Shown: positions 44,329 through 54,215, numbered from the stretch's first letter. The stretch: DNA of 64,000 nt from Rhizobium lentis (GCF_017352135.1 NZ_CP071455.1:496001-560000); one strand, 5' to 3'. Translations and numbers: made by a program. The notes: generated by a model not told the origin, from the sequence alone.

Positions 44329-45285
44329 ATGCCCAATGAACCTTTTTCCGATATTCTGAAACTGACTCGTGCGGAAACGCTGGTGACAGGTGGCTTCACT
44401 GCCGGGGGACCATGGGCACTCCGCTTTCCGATTCCCAAGACAATCAAGTTTTTTGCAGTGCTCAAGGGGAGTTGCTGGGTCACGCTCGATGGGCAGGAAG
44501 CGATCAATTTCTCCGCGGGCGATGTAGGATTGTTGTCCGCTCCCTTGGCTTTCGAGCTCGCCAGCGATCCATCTATTCCTCCCGTCGATGCAATGAGCCT
44601 GTTTTCCGGCGCTGGAAGAACCGACGTGCGAATTGGTGACGGCAGCGAGTTCGCGCACATCGGCGGGCATGTGCTACTCGACGCGACGAGCGGACGGCTC
44701 CTAACGGACGTGTTGCCGCCCTGGATCCATGTTCAGGCCGGTCGGCCTGAGGCAGCTACCTTCCGTTGGCTACTGGACCGTTTGGCCATGGAGCGCGCCA
44801 ACGATCTGCCGGGTGCCGAACTCGCGGCCGCTCAACTCGCTCAATTGCTGTTCATCGAGATCTTGCGAGCCCATCTGTCGCAGAACAGCGTCGAGCAGAC
44901 TGGGTGGCTGCGAGCGTTGGCCGATCCGGGGATCGTGCCTGCTATCCGGTTGATGCATGCCAATCCGGCAAGAGCCTGGCATCTTGAGGATTTGGCCGAA
45001 GCTTGCGCCATGTCGCGAACGACGTTCGCTGAGCGTTTCCGGACCGTGGCTGGGATTGCACCACTCGCCTATCTCACAAACTGGCGCATGCGATTGGCGG
45101 AACGGGCCCTGCGGGAAGAGGCAAGACAACCGGTCGCTTCGATAGCAACCACGGTCGGGTACGCGTCAGAGAGCAGCTTCAGCAACGCGTTCAAACGCAT
45201 AACCGGCGCATCGCCGCGAGAATTCCGAAACGCGAGCCATCGGCCAATCATCGCGGTTCAATCACCAGAGGCTGCGGATGGCTGA
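44329..45285 (+). CDS. AraC-family regulator with cupin-type sensing domain
   Basis: A 318-residue regulator. The N-terminal cupin_6 domain (GGPWALRFPIPKTIKFFAVLKGSCW ... FSAGDVGLL) is followed by the AraC DNA-binding domain with two HTHs (WHLEDLAEACAMSRTTFAERFRTVAG and ASIATTVGYASESSFSNAFKRITGASPREF). ATG at 44329 starts at the conserved region; the ATG at 44290 adds 13 weak residues. Divergent from aldo-keto reductase. Confidence 0.88.
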   Translation: MPNEPFSDILKLTRAETLVTGGFTAGGPWALRFPIPKTIKFFAVLKGSCWVTLDGQEAINFSAGDVGLLSAPLAFELASDPSIPPVDAMSLFSGAGRTDVRIGDGSEFAHIGGHVLLDATSGRLLTDVLPPWIHVQAGRPEAATFRWLLDRLAMERANDLPGAELAAAQLAQLLFIEILRAHLSQNSVEQTGWLRALADPGIVPAIRLMHANPARAWHLEDLAEACAMSRTTFAERFRTVAGIAPLAYLTNWRMRLAERALREEARQPVASIATTVGYASESSFSNAFKRITGASPREFRNASHRPIIAVQSPEAADG

Positions 45286-45480
45286 AACATTGCGGCCCGA
45301 AAGATATGGCCCAACGATCGCTATTCTTTCCGGACGCTCGCTCGTGAAATCACCTCTTCTTTGGTCATATCGACGGCTTGATTTTGATCGCAGTCTTGCC
45401 GAATGGTGATCCCGATCCGATCAGACTTTGCCTGATCGCCTCACCGCGATGATATGAGGCTGGTATTCGATGATCGGCAT

Positions 45481-46455
45481 CTATCCTTCGAAGGCGGGTT
45501 CCAAGATTTGGCTGGCAGGATTGCTTAGCCCTGAACCCGCCACCCGCATCCTCGCGCGGTATCGGCCCGGACTTTCATTGAACATCCGCTTGAACGCGAG
45601 GCCGAAGGCTGTCTCGGAGTCGTAGCCGATCTTGTTTGCAATCGTCGCCAGGGTGTCGGTGTCACTCCTCAACACATGACGTGCGAGCGTCATCCGCCAA
45701 CGGGTTAGATATTCAAGCGGCGGCAGCCCGACCTTTGCTCGAAAGCGCTCGGAAAAACTTGTGCGCGACATGGCTACCGCCGTTGCCAGATCAGCAACTT
45801 TCCAATTTCGTTGGACCTCGGCGTGCATAGATCGCAGTGCCTCCCCGATCTTTGGATCACCAAGCGCCCCGAGCCACCCGACCGGGGGAGCATCGCTGGC
45901 CAGGTGAGCGCGCAGAATATTGACGAGGACGATCGAGGCGAGGCTTGCCGCGATGACGGTCGCGGCTGGGCGCACCGTCTCGGTTTCGAGCTGGATGAGT
46001 TCGAGTGCCGGCCGAAGTGATCGAGCTTGCGGACTGTCGCCACGAATAACGATCACCGGGGGTAGCAGATCAACGAGCCATCCGCTCATCTCCTGATCGA
46101 AGACGAACCGGCCGCCAGCACCGATCGTCTGGGGGTGGCCAGCCCCAAAACGGACGACGCCATCGTTGCAAAGGTTCGCAGCCATGACCTCCACGCCTTC
46201 CAGGACCGGCGCAGCCAGATCGCTGGCGAAGCAATAGGGCCGGCCATCGGTCAGAAGGTAGAAATCACCGGGGTTCAGCTTCACCCGTTCACTCGATCCG
46301 TCGATCCAGAGCCATCTGGCACCTTCGATCACGCCCCCGAACTTGACATGGCGATAAGCCGGAAAGCGCAATGCCCACGGCCCCGCCGCTTCGATCCGAG
46401 CCGAGAGTACGCTCTCCACTTTAAGCAAGGCAAAGACATCAGACAGAGGATCCAT
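45481..46455 (-). CDS. AraC-family regulator with cupin-type sensing domain (paralogue)
   Basis: A 324-residue protein built like the one at 44329: cupin_6 (AAGPWALRFPAYRHVKFGGVIEGARW ... LNPGDFYLLTDG) and AraC HTHs (WKVADLATAVAMSRTSFSERFRAKVG, LATIANKIGYDSETAFGLAFKRMFNESPGRYR). The shared PWALRFP signature marks them as paralogues. It is divergent from the MDR/SDR pair beginning at 46558, with about 100 bp for a shared promoter region. Confidence 0.9.
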   Translation of the reverse strand: MDPLSDVFALLKVESVLSARIEAAGPWALRFPAYRHVKFGGVIEGARWLWIDGSSERVKLNPGDFYLLTDGRPYCFASDLAAPVLEGVEVMAANLCNDGVVRFGAGHPQTIGAGGRFVFDQEMSGWLVDLLPPVIVIRGDSPQARSLRPALELIQLETETVRPAATVIAASLASIVLVNILRAHLASDAPPVGWLGALGDPKIGEALRSMHAEVQRNWKVADLATAVAMSRTSFSERFRAKVGLPPLEYLTRWRMTLARHVLRSDTDTLATIANKIGYDSETAFGLAFKRMFNESPGRYRARMRVAGSGLSNPASQILEPAFEG

Positions 46456-46557
46456 TGGCCATTCTCGTATGATCGAATAGGAAATGCGGACGCGACATTA
46501 TGGATCGTCCGCCAAATCTACGCAACTATGCGGACAGTTCAATATGGATGATCTCTG

Positions 46558-47652
46558 ATGACCTCTCATATGAAAGCCTGGCGGCTGGAGCGGCCCGGTG
46601 GCGCTCTGACCTTCAAGGATGTTCCCATCCCGGAACCGCGTCCCGGAAGCGTCTTGGTGCGCATCGAGGTTTCCACCCTGATGTCCTACATGAAGGGCTA
46701 CGTCGAAGGACGCCTGCCCTTCTACAATCCGCCGAAGGTCGAGTATACCATCGGTACAAACGGCGTGGGGATCGTCGAGGCAGTCGGCGGCGATGTCTGG
46801 CACATCAAGCCCGGTCAGCGCGTCTTGATCTCCTCACACTTCATCGCTCGGGATAATGTGGATGATCCCAATCAGATCCTGATCGGCCTGACGGCGGGGA
46901 CCGGCGCCGACGCGATGCTGTCGGACTGGCCAGACGGGACGCTTGCAGAATACGCCTTGGTACCCGTCGAGGCTGTCACGCCTGTCGATGGCTTGGACCA
47001 CGTCGATGCGGCCCATCTTGCTGCTGTGTCCCGCTGCATAATTCCCTTTGGAGGCCTGCTGCGCGGACGGCTGGCAGCCGGGGAGACCTTGGTCGTCACG
47101 GGGGCAACAGGCGCCTATGGCACCGCGGCGGTTTTGCTCGCAGTCGGCATGGGAGCTGCACGCGTCGTCGCCGCCGGACGCAATCAGGCCCGGCTGGAAG
47201 CAATCGCCGAGGCGGGCGGCCCACGTGTGGCAACGGTGGTGCTGAAGGGAGATCCGGCTGAGGATGCTGCGGCGTTGCGCGCGGCTGCCAGCGGCGGTGC
47301 ACACATGGCATTCGATATGGTCGGTAATGCGACTGACACGAACGCAACCCTTGCGGCGCTGAGTAGCCTGCGCCGCGGCGGCCGGCTGGTGCTGATGGGA
47401 AGCATGACGACACCCCTGCCCGTTCCCTACACCCTGGTGATGCTGAACGATTGGGAGATCCTCGGCCAGTTCATGTACCCCGCAAGAGCCTATGGCCGTC
47501 TGCTGGAACTGCTTCGCAGCGGCCTGCTCGATGTCGGCCGGATCCAGCCACGCCTCTATCCGCTCTCCAACCTATATGAGGCCATGGACGTGGCCGCAGC
47601 TGCCAGCAATTTCGAATACGTTGTGATGCAACCTGACTATCGAGGAAAATAG
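46558..47652 (+). CDS. Zinc-independent MDR-family oxidoreductase
   Basis: A 364-residue medium-chain reductase with GroES-like N-domain and Rossmann motif VTGATGAYGTAAVLLA. The catalytic-zinc Cys/His positions and the four-Cys lobe are absent (EVSTLMSYMKGY in place of CGVCHTD), so it is a quinone-oxidoreductase-like NADPH enzyme. It is followed two bases later by an SDR, and divergent from the AraC gene that likely regulates both. Substrate unknown. Confidence 0.85.
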   Translation: MTSHMKAWRLERPGGALTFKDVPIPEPRPGSVLVRIEVSTLMSYMKGYVEGRLPFYNPPKVEYTIGTNGVGIVEAVGGDVWHIKPGQRVLISSHFIARDNVDDPNQILIGLTAGTGADAMLSDWPDGTLAEYALVPVEAVTPVDGLDHVDAAHLAAVSRCIIPFGGLLRGRLAAGETLVVTGATGAYGTAAVLLAVGMGAARVVAAGRNQARLEAIAEAGGPRVATVVLKGDPAEDAAALRAAASGGAHMAFDMVGNATDTNATLAALSSLRRGGRLVLMGSMTTPLPVPYTLVMLNDWEILGQFMYPARAYGRLLELLRSGLLDVGRIQPRLYPLSNLYEAMDVAAAASNFEYVVMQPDYRGK

Positions 47653-47654
47653 AT

Positions 47655-48623
47655 ATGCCCTCCAAGCAAGCCCCGATTCATTCCGGCTTCGGTCCAAAGA
47701 GCACCGCCGTCGAGACACTCGGCGATACCGATCTCACCGGTAGGATCGCCATTGTAACCGGAGGAGCATCGGGGATCGGGCTGGAGACGACGCGCACCCT
47801 GACGCAAGCCGGTGCGACCGTGATCGTGCCGGCGCGCGACCCGGTCAAGGCAGCGGCAGCCCTGTCCGGCATCCCCCGTGCCGAGGTCGGCAAGCTTGAC
47901 CTGATGGATCCAGCCTCCATCGACGCCTTTTCCGAGACCTTCCGTGGCAACGGTCGCCCGCTCCATCTGTTGATCAACAATGCCGGGATCATGGCCGCGC
48001 CGCTGGTGCGCGACGCGCGAGGATACGAGTCGCATTTTTCGGCCAATCATCTCGGCCATTTTCATCTCACCGCTCGGCTCTGGCCGGCTTTGCAACAGAC
48101 CAAAGCTGCGCGGGTCGTCACCCTTTCCTCAGGCGCCCACCGGCAGGCGGCGGTGGATTTTGACGATCCCAATTTCGAGCGCTGCGACTACGACAAATGG
48201 AAGGCCTATGGACAATCCAAGACCGCCAATGTGCTGTTCACCGTCGCCTTGGATCAGAGGGGAGCGTCGGACGGCATCCGAGCTTTCGCCGTCCATCCCG
48301 GGCGGATCGAGACAAATCTACAGCGTTTCATCCCAATGGAGGAATTGCAGGCTCGCGGCCTTCGCAACGAAAACGGGGAAATTCCTCCGGAGCAACGCAG
48401 TCTTTACAAGACTCCACAACAAGGTGCCGCGACCACGATCTGGTGCGCAGTGAGCAAATCTCTCGATGGCCTGGGCGGAGTCTATTGCGAGAATTCGGAC
48501 ATCGCGCAAGCCGTCCCATCCGATCACAAGCCGCTCGACGGGGTCCTTCCCTGGGCAATCGATGAGGAAGCGGCGGAGCGTCTTTGGACATTGAGCGAGC
48601 AGATGACCGGCGCCGTTCTATAG
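47655..48623 (+). CDS. SDR-family oxidoreductase, retinol-dehydrogenase-like
   Basis: A 322-residue SDR with an N-terminal lead of about 30 residues, then IAIVTGGASGIGLETTRTL, LLINNAGIMAAP, VTLSSGAHR and the catalytic YGQSKTAN. Length and the late GVYCENSDIAQAVPSD resemble retinol-dehydrogenase/WW-domain oxidoreductase-like bacterial SDRs. Two bases separate it from the MDR gene, so both are one operon and may carry out linked reductions. Confidence 0.9.
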   Translation: MPSKQAPIHSGFGPKSTAVETLGDTDLTGRIAIVTGGASGIGLETTRTLTQAGATVIVPARDPVKAAAALSGIPRAEVGKLDLMDPASIDAFSETFRGNGRPLHLLINNAGIMAAPLVRDARGYESHFSANHLGHFHLTARLWPALQQTKAARVVTLSSGAHRQAAVDFDDPNFERCDYDKWKAYGQSKTANVLFTVALDQRGASDGIRAFAVHPGRIETNLQRFIPMEELQARGLRNENGEIPPEQRSLYKTPQQGAATTIWCAVSKSLDGLGGVYCENSDIAQAVPSDHKPLDGVLPWAIDEEAAERLWTLSEQMTGAVL

Positions 48624-48906
48624 CATGCTGGTCAATCAGTGGCCAACCGCGGCAGGTTGGTGCAAGCAGCGAACCCTGTAGCGGTCAAGCGATAGGAAGA
48701 TGGCAATTTGGCCGCCTTCCTATTATCGGATTCCACCGGCGCGTTGGCGATTACGCATCCAGCCGCGCCTGGCTGAAGAACTCCAGCCCGCCGCAGGCCC
48801 GTCTTCAGGAATCTGTCACCACACATTGGCAGTCCTGCCCTCTCTTGCCGTTTTGGTGTCGCGGTGGAGACAACGCGCAACCTGAAGCCGCGCGTTCTCT
48901 ACGATG

Positions 48907-49749
48907 TCAGGGGTTCGGAAGAAATTTGAGGAGCTCCGCAATGATAGCTTCTGGAGCATCTTCCTGGACTATATGTCCAGCGTTGGGAATTATTTTGAGC
49001 TTGGAACCGGCAATCTTCTCGGCGAGCTTATAGGCGAAGTCGACCGAGATCCATTTGTCTTCCTTACCCCAAAGGATCATCACCGGGCACCGGAAGCTGT
49101 CGTACTTGGATTCGATCTCGTCGGTGTATTTTTCGTCGAACTGCGCGATCTGCCTCCAAAACGCGGGCTGTCCCAATGGTCCAAACCACGGCTCAGCGTA
49201 AAGCGCCATTGCCTCAGCAGACAGGGGCGTAAAAACCGCTCCCTCAATATAAGCGGGCACGACCGCCCGTTGGATGAAGTCAGGCAAGCCAGCAAAAATG
49301 CTTTCATGCTGACGAGCGTAACGTGGAAGCGGGGTTCCCCAGGGGGAGAGAGCAACAGGATCAATTAGCGTCAGCGAACGGTAGTTACGCTTGTTGAGAA
49401 GATGGCCGCGCAAAACCGTTGCGCCTCCGAAATCGTGACCAACCACATCCGGGGATCCCAGCCCCCAGTGCTCAAGCAAAGCTGCAAAGATTTCGTTTTG
49501 AACGCCCAGCGACACGATCTGTCCGTCCCGCATCTCAGACTGACCATAACCGAGAAGGTCGTAATAATAGACCCGGTACCGATCTTCCAGGTGAGGGATA
49601 ATTTTCCTCCAGACAACTGAACTAAACGGGGTTCCGTGAACCAGCACCAGAGGAGGTCCCTCGCCTCGGATGTTGTAACGAATCTTCTGACCTTCGTATT
49701 CGAAGACATGCGGGAGATCCCAGATCTTGCTCAAATCAGCTGCCGACAT
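48907..49749 (-). CDS. Alpha/beta hydrolase, haloalkane-dehalogenase-like
   Basis: A 280-residue hydrolase: oxyanion LVHGTPFSS, nucleophile elbow in VVGHDFGGAT (Asp nucleophile as in dehalogenases and epoxide hydrolases), acid region WGKEDKWIS, and catalytic His in NAGHIVQEDAPE. GHDFGG with Asp rather than Ser supports dehalogenase/epoxide hydrolase chemistry over esterase. Divergent from the CGNR regulator with about 130 bp between. Confidence 0.88.
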   Translation of the reverse strand: MSAADLSKIWDLPHVFEYEGQKIRYNIRGEGPPLVLVHGTPFSSVVWRKIIPHLEDRYRVYYYDLLGYGQSEMRDGQIVSLGVQNEIFAALLEHWGLGSPDVVGHDFGGATVLRGHLLNKRNYRSLTLIDPVALSPWGTPLPRYARQHESIFAGLPDFIQRAVVPAYIEGAVFTPLSAEAMALYAEPWFGPLGQPAFWRQIAQFDEKYTDEIESKYDSFRCPVMILWGKEDKWISVDFAYKLAEKIAGSKLKIIPNAGHIVQEDAPEAIIAELLKFLPNP

Positions 49750-49881
49750 ATCTAACCCTTTCTTTATTGACTTCGGGTTAGATAAACTGCCCCTCTTCGA
49801 TCGGCAACCGAAAACACTTCTAACGGAGTTCAGTTTTGCTTATGCAGCAATCAGACTTATTGAATTTTCGCGGATCCTGGC

Positions 49882-50496
49882 ATGACAGAATGGCCTGAAA
49901 AAACCTTCCTTGGCGGACACCCGGTTCTTAATTTCCTGAACACGGCAGGGGGCGAGACGAAAGGGCGCGACGTAGAGCGTCTGGTTGATTTTGAAGCCTT
50001 CATTTCGTGGTGCGAGGTAAGCGAAGTCGTTTCGACAGAAGAAAGTTCATTGTTATCGCAAGCGGCTTCGCGGTCGCCAGGCGGCTCGGTAGACCGGCTT
50101 ACTTCGGTACGGACATTCCGAGAAGCGACGTACGGCTTTTTGAATGCTGCCGTGCATGGCCGGCCACCCGAATCCGTTGATGTAGCCTTGATTGAGGACG
50201 CTTGTAGGAAAGCTTATATTGCCGCGAGACTGAATAGCCCCGATGGGCGACACTTCGAATGGCAACTCGCGGTCAACGAGAACGAGATCGATCTACCAAT
50301 GCATCGGCTCGCGCTCCTGACGTCGACTCTCATCACGCAGACGCCCGTAACGGATATTAGACAATGCGAGATGTGCAGCTGGTTATTCATCGACTCATCC
50401 ACGACGAAGCGACGCCGTTGGTGCTCTATGGCCTTGTGTGGTAACAGGGCGAAAGCGCAAAGACATTACTATCGCAGTAAAGACGTCAAACACTGA
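49882..50496 (+). CDS. CGNR zinc-finger transcriptional regulator
   Basis: A 204-residue regulator. The N-terminal ABATE-type domain starts FLGGHPVLNFLNTAGG and the C-terminal zinc finger reads CEMCSWLFID...RRWCSMALCGNRAKAQRHYYR, with four zinc cysteines and the CGNR signature. These proteins bind DNA through the finger and sense a ligand with the N-domain. The divergent hydrolase is the probable target. Confidence 0.9.
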   Translation: MTEWPEKTFLGGHPVLNFLNTAGGETKGRDVERLVDFEAFISWCEVSEVVSTEESSLLSQAASRSPGGSVDRLTSVRTFREATYGFLNAAVHGRPPESVDVALIEDACRKAYIAARLNSPDGRHFEWQLAVNENEIDLPMHRLALLTSTLITQTPVTDIRQCEMCSWLFIDSSTTKRRRWCSMALCGNRAKAQRHYYRSKDVKH

Positions 50497-50551
50497 CCAT
50501 TGGCCATTCGTACCGGGTACAGAAAATCTGTGCGGCGGTCAGTTCAGGCAT

Positions 50552-51517
50552 TCAATATATGCGCTTTTTCAGCTTAAGAAGCGAAGGGACAAGCTCTGCT
50601 GCTTCTCGGCAAACCACGGCGCCAGCTTTTTCGAGTTCATCACCCACGTCTACAGGAAGACTGGAGTTCGAGCCTTCCGGGATCTGGTTGAGGCGGCCAC
50701 CGATCATGACGGGAGTTTCAAGACCTCGCTTTGCGAGCTCGGTCTTGAGTTTCAGGTAATAGTTCAGGGCGACGCCGTTGTAGGTACTGATGGCCACCGC
50801 GGTTGCACCAGTTTTCTGAACCAGCTCAGCGACTTTTTCCGGATCGGTTGAGACGCCTCCATCAAGACTATCGACGTTTAATTGCTTCAGCATCTCGTCG
50901 ATCAACATCTTTCCATGTTCATGGACATCGCTTGTGGCGACTAACACGACTTGCTTGGTGGCTTTCAGGGCCTCTCGATCCATTTGAGTGACGCTCCTCA
51001 GCGCTGCCTCAGCCATCTCATGGATTTCCGTCAGGATAGTAGCGGCAATCACCGGCTCACGATCGCCTCGGGAGCTTCTCGTACCCACACCCCACTCGCG
51101 TTCCAGATACCGTGCGCCCAGGCGACGCATAGCGAGCAACATTTCGAAAGCGTCACGCGTGTCGACGCCTGCGTTCGCCAGTCCTTGGGTGACATTGCGG
51201 GCGAACCGCCTGCCTTCCTCGAGGAGCGCAGTTGCAATCCGGTCGATCTCCAATTTTGCCCAATTATCGTCATCAGCCTGCACGAAGACTGCGCCGGCGT
51301 CATAAGGGGAAGCGAAGTCGACGGAAACCCGGGCTCTGACGGAAAAGGTCCCTTCCGCTACCTCGGTAGCCAAGGAAAGGACATCGTTGCGACGGAAGCT
51401 GTCCGCGGGGTGGTGGAACCAATCGGTGTTTGTGTTGGCGGTAAGGATCAAGTTCTTATCGCCAATCAAAACCGTTCCGTAGCTTTCGCCGCGGACCTGC
51501 ATTTTATTTAAGTTCAT
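50552..51517 (-). CDS. Chimeric DUF1349-corrinoid-binding protein
   Basis: A 321-residue protein joining two unrelated parts. Residues 1-92 match a DUF1349 concanavalin-like domain (WFHHPADSFRRNDVLSLATEV ... GAVFVQADDDNWAKLEI). From about 93 the sequence becomes a methylmalonyl-CoA-mutase-like corrinoid region: LLEEGRRFARNVTQGLANAGVD, GARYLEREWGVG, then a B12-binding domain with the lower-ligand motif DVHEHG near 200 and GTATAVAIS-like loops (GATAVAISTYNG). The mutase barrel is missing. GGAAG precedes the ATG. The fusion is in frame and intact, and may be a recent recombination product rather than a functional protein. Confidence 0.75.
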   Translation of the reverse strand: MNLNKMQVRGESYGTVLIGDKNLILTANTNTDWFHHPADSFRRNDVLSLATEVAEGTFSVRARVSVDFASPYDAGAVFVQADDDNWAKLEIDRIATALLEEGRRFARNVTQGLANAGVDTRDAFEMLLAMRRLGARYLEREWGVGTRSSRGDREPVIAATILTEIHEMAEAALRSVTQMDREALKATKQVVLVATSDVHEHGKMLIDEMLKQLNVDSLDGGVSTDPEKVAELVQKTGATAVAISTYNGVALNYYLKLKTELAKRGLETPVMIGGRLNQIPEGSNSSLPVDVGDELEKAGAVVCREAAELVPSLLKLKKRIY

Positions 51518-51751
51518 CTACGACTTCCGATCGCTTGTGACATGGATTGCTTTCTGAAACGTCGACGGTTCAGGTTTCCAGAAGAACGGCGCGTGCTGGT
51601 GAGAAGGCAATTGCAACGAACCGGACACCATCAGGATCGCATGGAATGCGTCAGCGACAATATCGCAATGTAGGTAATCCCACGGTGAGGGCCGTCTTGC
51701 GAGGTTGATGCGAACATCGGAAGTCCTAGTGCAAACACTAGGAGTAGTCCT

Positions 51752-52162
51752 ATGACCAAGCATCCGATTGAAGTGATCACGTCTGTCGAGCGCCGTCGGC
51801 GCTGGTCTCGCGAGGACAAAGAGCGACTGGTTGCAGCCTGCCTTGAGCCTGGTGCGGTTCTTTCCGAGATTGCCCGTGCGGCCGGCATCCACGTGAGCCA
51901 ACTCTTTCGGTGGCGCAAGGAACTCTGCCGGATCGAGGAGCCGTCGACGCAGGTGTCGAGCACCTTGGTGCCCGTGATCGTTTCGGAGGCCGCGCCGGCA
52001 GCCCAGCCCGCTGCCTCAGAAGCGCCGGCCTCATCGCATCCCCGCCGGAAGCGCAGCGATGTGACGATTGATCTGGGCCGCGGTCGTCGTGTCCGTGTGG
52101 ACAGCGACATCGACACGGAGGCACTTGGCCGCATTCTCGATTGTGTGCTGGGTCGGCGATGA
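51752..52162 (+). CDS. tnpA: IS66 TnpA (OrfA) HTH protein
   Basis: A 136-residue IS66 accessory protein of the IS3/IS911 OrfA-like HTH type: EVITSVERRRRWSREDKERLVAACLEPGAVLSEIARAAGIHVSQLFRWRKEL. AGGAGTAG-like sequence lies ahead of the ATG. Its TGA overlaps the tnpB ATG, coupling the two genes. Confidence 0.92.
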   Translation: MTKHPIEVITSVERRRRWSREDKERLVAACLEPGAVLSEIARAAGIHVSQLFRWRKELCRIEEPSTQVSSTLVPVIVSEAAPAAQPAASEAPASSHPRRKRSDVTIDLGRGRRVRVDSDIDTEALGRILDCVLGRR

Positions 52163-52506
52163 TCCCGGTTCCTGCTGGTGTGAAGGTCTGGCTGGCGACC
52201 GGCCATACGGACATGCGCAAGGGCTTTCCCGGTCTGTCGCTGATGGTGCAAGAGACACTGAAGCGCGATCCGATGTGTGGGCACCTGTTCGTGTTCCGCG
52301 GGCGTGGCGGCGGCCTGATCAAGGTCATCTGGCATGATGGTCAGGGAGCCTGCCTGTTCACGAAGAAGTTGGAACGTGGACGCTTCATATGGCCGTCGGC
52401 GGCCGATGGGACGGTCGTGATTACGCCTGGGCAGCTCGGTTATTTGCTGGAAGGTATCGACTGGCGGATGCCGCAAAAGACCTGGCGACCAACCTCGGTT
52501 GGATGA
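52159..52506 (+). CDS. tnpB: IS66 TnpB (OrfB)
   Basis: A 115-residue protein with the conserved IS66 OrfB sequence VPAGVKVWLATGHTDMRKGFPGLSLMVQ and VFRGRGGGLIKVIWHDGQGACLFTKKLERGRF. Starts inside the tnpA stop (ATGA). Required for IS66 transposition with unknown exact role. Confidence 0.93.
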   Translation: MIPVPAGVKVWLATGHTDMRKGFPGLSLMVQETLKRDPMCGHLFVFRGRGGGLIKVIWHDGQGACLFTKKLERGRFIWPSAADGTVVITPGQLGYLLEGIDWRMPQKTWRPTSVG

Positions 52507-52551
52507 GCAAAAACACTGGAATAGCGGGGACGAATATGATTCCATCTGGCC

Positions 52552-54207
52552 GTGAACAGCCCTGTCGACCAGCTTCCAGATGACCTTGCCAGTGCGCTCG
52601 CACTGCTGGCGGAAGAGCGAGCGCTGCGTGTTGCTGCCGAGGTGGAAGCGGCGACAGCCAAGGCGGAAGCTGCCAGCGCAAAAGCGCTCGTGTCACATTC
52701 CGAGGCGCTGATCGCGCGGCTGAAGCTGGAGATCGAGAAGGTCCGCCGAGAGCTTTACGGCAGCCGCTCTGAGCGCAAGGCGCGGCTTCTCGAACAGATG
52801 GAACTGCAACTCGAAGAACTCGAAGCTGATGCCGGCGAAGACGAACTCGCGGCAGAGATGGTTGCCAAAAGCTCGACCGTCAGGGCCTTCGAGCGCAAGC
52901 GTCCGTCACGCAAGCCCTTTCCTGAACACCTGCCGCGCGAGCGCGTCGTTATTGCCGCCCCATCCAGTTGCCCATGCTGTGGATCGGCCAAGCTGTCGAA
53001 GCTCGGCGAGGATATCACCGAGACCCTGGAGGTCATCCCGCGTCAGTGGAAGGTTATCCAGACGGTGCGGGAGAAGTTCACCTGCCGCGAGTGCGAGAAG
53101 ATTACGCAGCCGCCAGCACCCTTCCATGTGACACCCCGCGGCTTTGCCGGCCCGAACCTTCTGGCGATGATCCTGTTCGAGAAGTACGCCCAGCATCAGC
53201 CGCTCAATCGCCAGAGCGAGCGCTTTGCCCGAGAGGGGATCGATCTCAGCGTGTCAACGCTTGCCGATCAGGTCGGCGCGTGTGCTGCAGCCCTGAAGCC
53301 CATCCATTCGTTGATCGAGGCCCATGTCCTAGCGGCCGAGCGGCTGCATGGCGACGACACGACTGTGCCGATCCTGGCGAAGGGAAAGACCGATACCGGC
53401 CGCATCTGGACCTACGTTCGGGACGATCGGCCGTTCGGCGGACAGTCACCGCCCGCCGCCCTCTACTATTCCTCTCGGGATCGGCGGCAGGAGCATCCAG
53501 AGCGACATCTGAAGACCTTCACCGGCATTCTGCAGGCGGATGCCTATGGCGGCTATAACCCGCTGTTCAAAGCAGATCGCGATCCCGCGCCTCTGCGCCA
53601 AGCACTCTGCTGGGCACATTCGCGCCGCAAGTTCTTCGTGCTGGCCGACATTGCCACGAACGCCAAACGTGGCAGCAAAGCCGCACCGATCTCACCAATG
53701 GCATTGGAGGCCGTCAAACGGATCGATGCCCTGTTCGATATCGAACGGGAGATCAACGGTCTTAGCCCCGAGCAGCGCCAGGAGCGCCGCCGCAAAGGCA
53801 GCCAGCCGCTCGTCGAAGAACTGCATGACTGGCTCCAAACCGAGCGGGCAAAGCTGTCGCGCAGTTCTCCTGTCTCTGAGCCGATCGACTACATGTTGAA
53901 GCGCTGGAACGGCTTCACGGCCTTCCTCGAAGACGGCCGGATTTGCCTGACGAATAATGCCGCCGAACGCGCGCTCAGAGGCTTTGCTCTCGGAAGAAAG
54001 TCATGGCTCTTCGCCGGATCGGATCGTGGTGCTGATCGTGCCGCCTTCATGGCCACGCTGATCATGACCGCCAAGCTTAATGACATCGACCCACAGGCTT
54101 GGCTCGCCGACGTTCTCGCCAACATTGCCGACACGCCGATCAGCAGGCTGGAGCAATTGCTGCCGTGGAACTGGAAACCGACGCAAACAGCAGCCGTTGC
54201 GGCATAG
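52552..54207 (+). CDS. tnpC: IS66 TnpC transposase
   Basis: A 551-residue transposase. Domains: N-terminal coiled coil at about 10-100 (LLAEERALRVAAEVEAATAKAEAAS), zinc-binding CPCCGSAKLS...CRECEK at about 140-180, and the catalytic region with HGDDTTVPIL, QADAYGGYNPL, CWAHSRRKFF and late TNNAAERALRGFALGRKSWLFAGSDRGA, which supply the DDE residues. Starts at GTG (52552). Full length, no frameshift. Confidence 0.93.
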   Translation: MNSPVDQLPDDLASALALLAEERALRVAAEVEAATAKAEAASAKALVSHSEALIARLKLEIEKVRRELYGSRSERKARLLEQMELQLEELEADAGEDELAAEMVAKSSTVRAFERKRPSRKPFPEHLPRERVVIAAPSSCPCCGSAKLSKLGEDITETLEVIPRQWKVIQTVREKFTCRECEKITQPPAPFHVTPRGFAGPNLLAMILFEKYAQHQPLNRQSERFAREGIDLSVSTLADQVGACAAALKPIHSLIEAHVLAAERLHGDDTTVPILAKGKTDTGRIWTYVRDDRPFGGQSPPAALYYSSRDRRQEHPERHLKTFTGILQADAYGGYNPLFKADRDPAPLRQALCWAHSRRKFFVLADIATNAKRGSKAAPISPMALEAVKRIDALFDIEREINGLSPEQRQERRRKGSQPLVEELHDWLQTERAKLSRSSPVSEPIDYMLKRWNGFTAFLEDGRICLTNNAAERALRGFALGRKSWLFAGSDRGADRAAFMATLIMTAKLNDIDPQAWLADVLANIADTPISRLEQLLPWNWKPTQTAAVAA

Positions 54208-54215
54208 GATCAACG

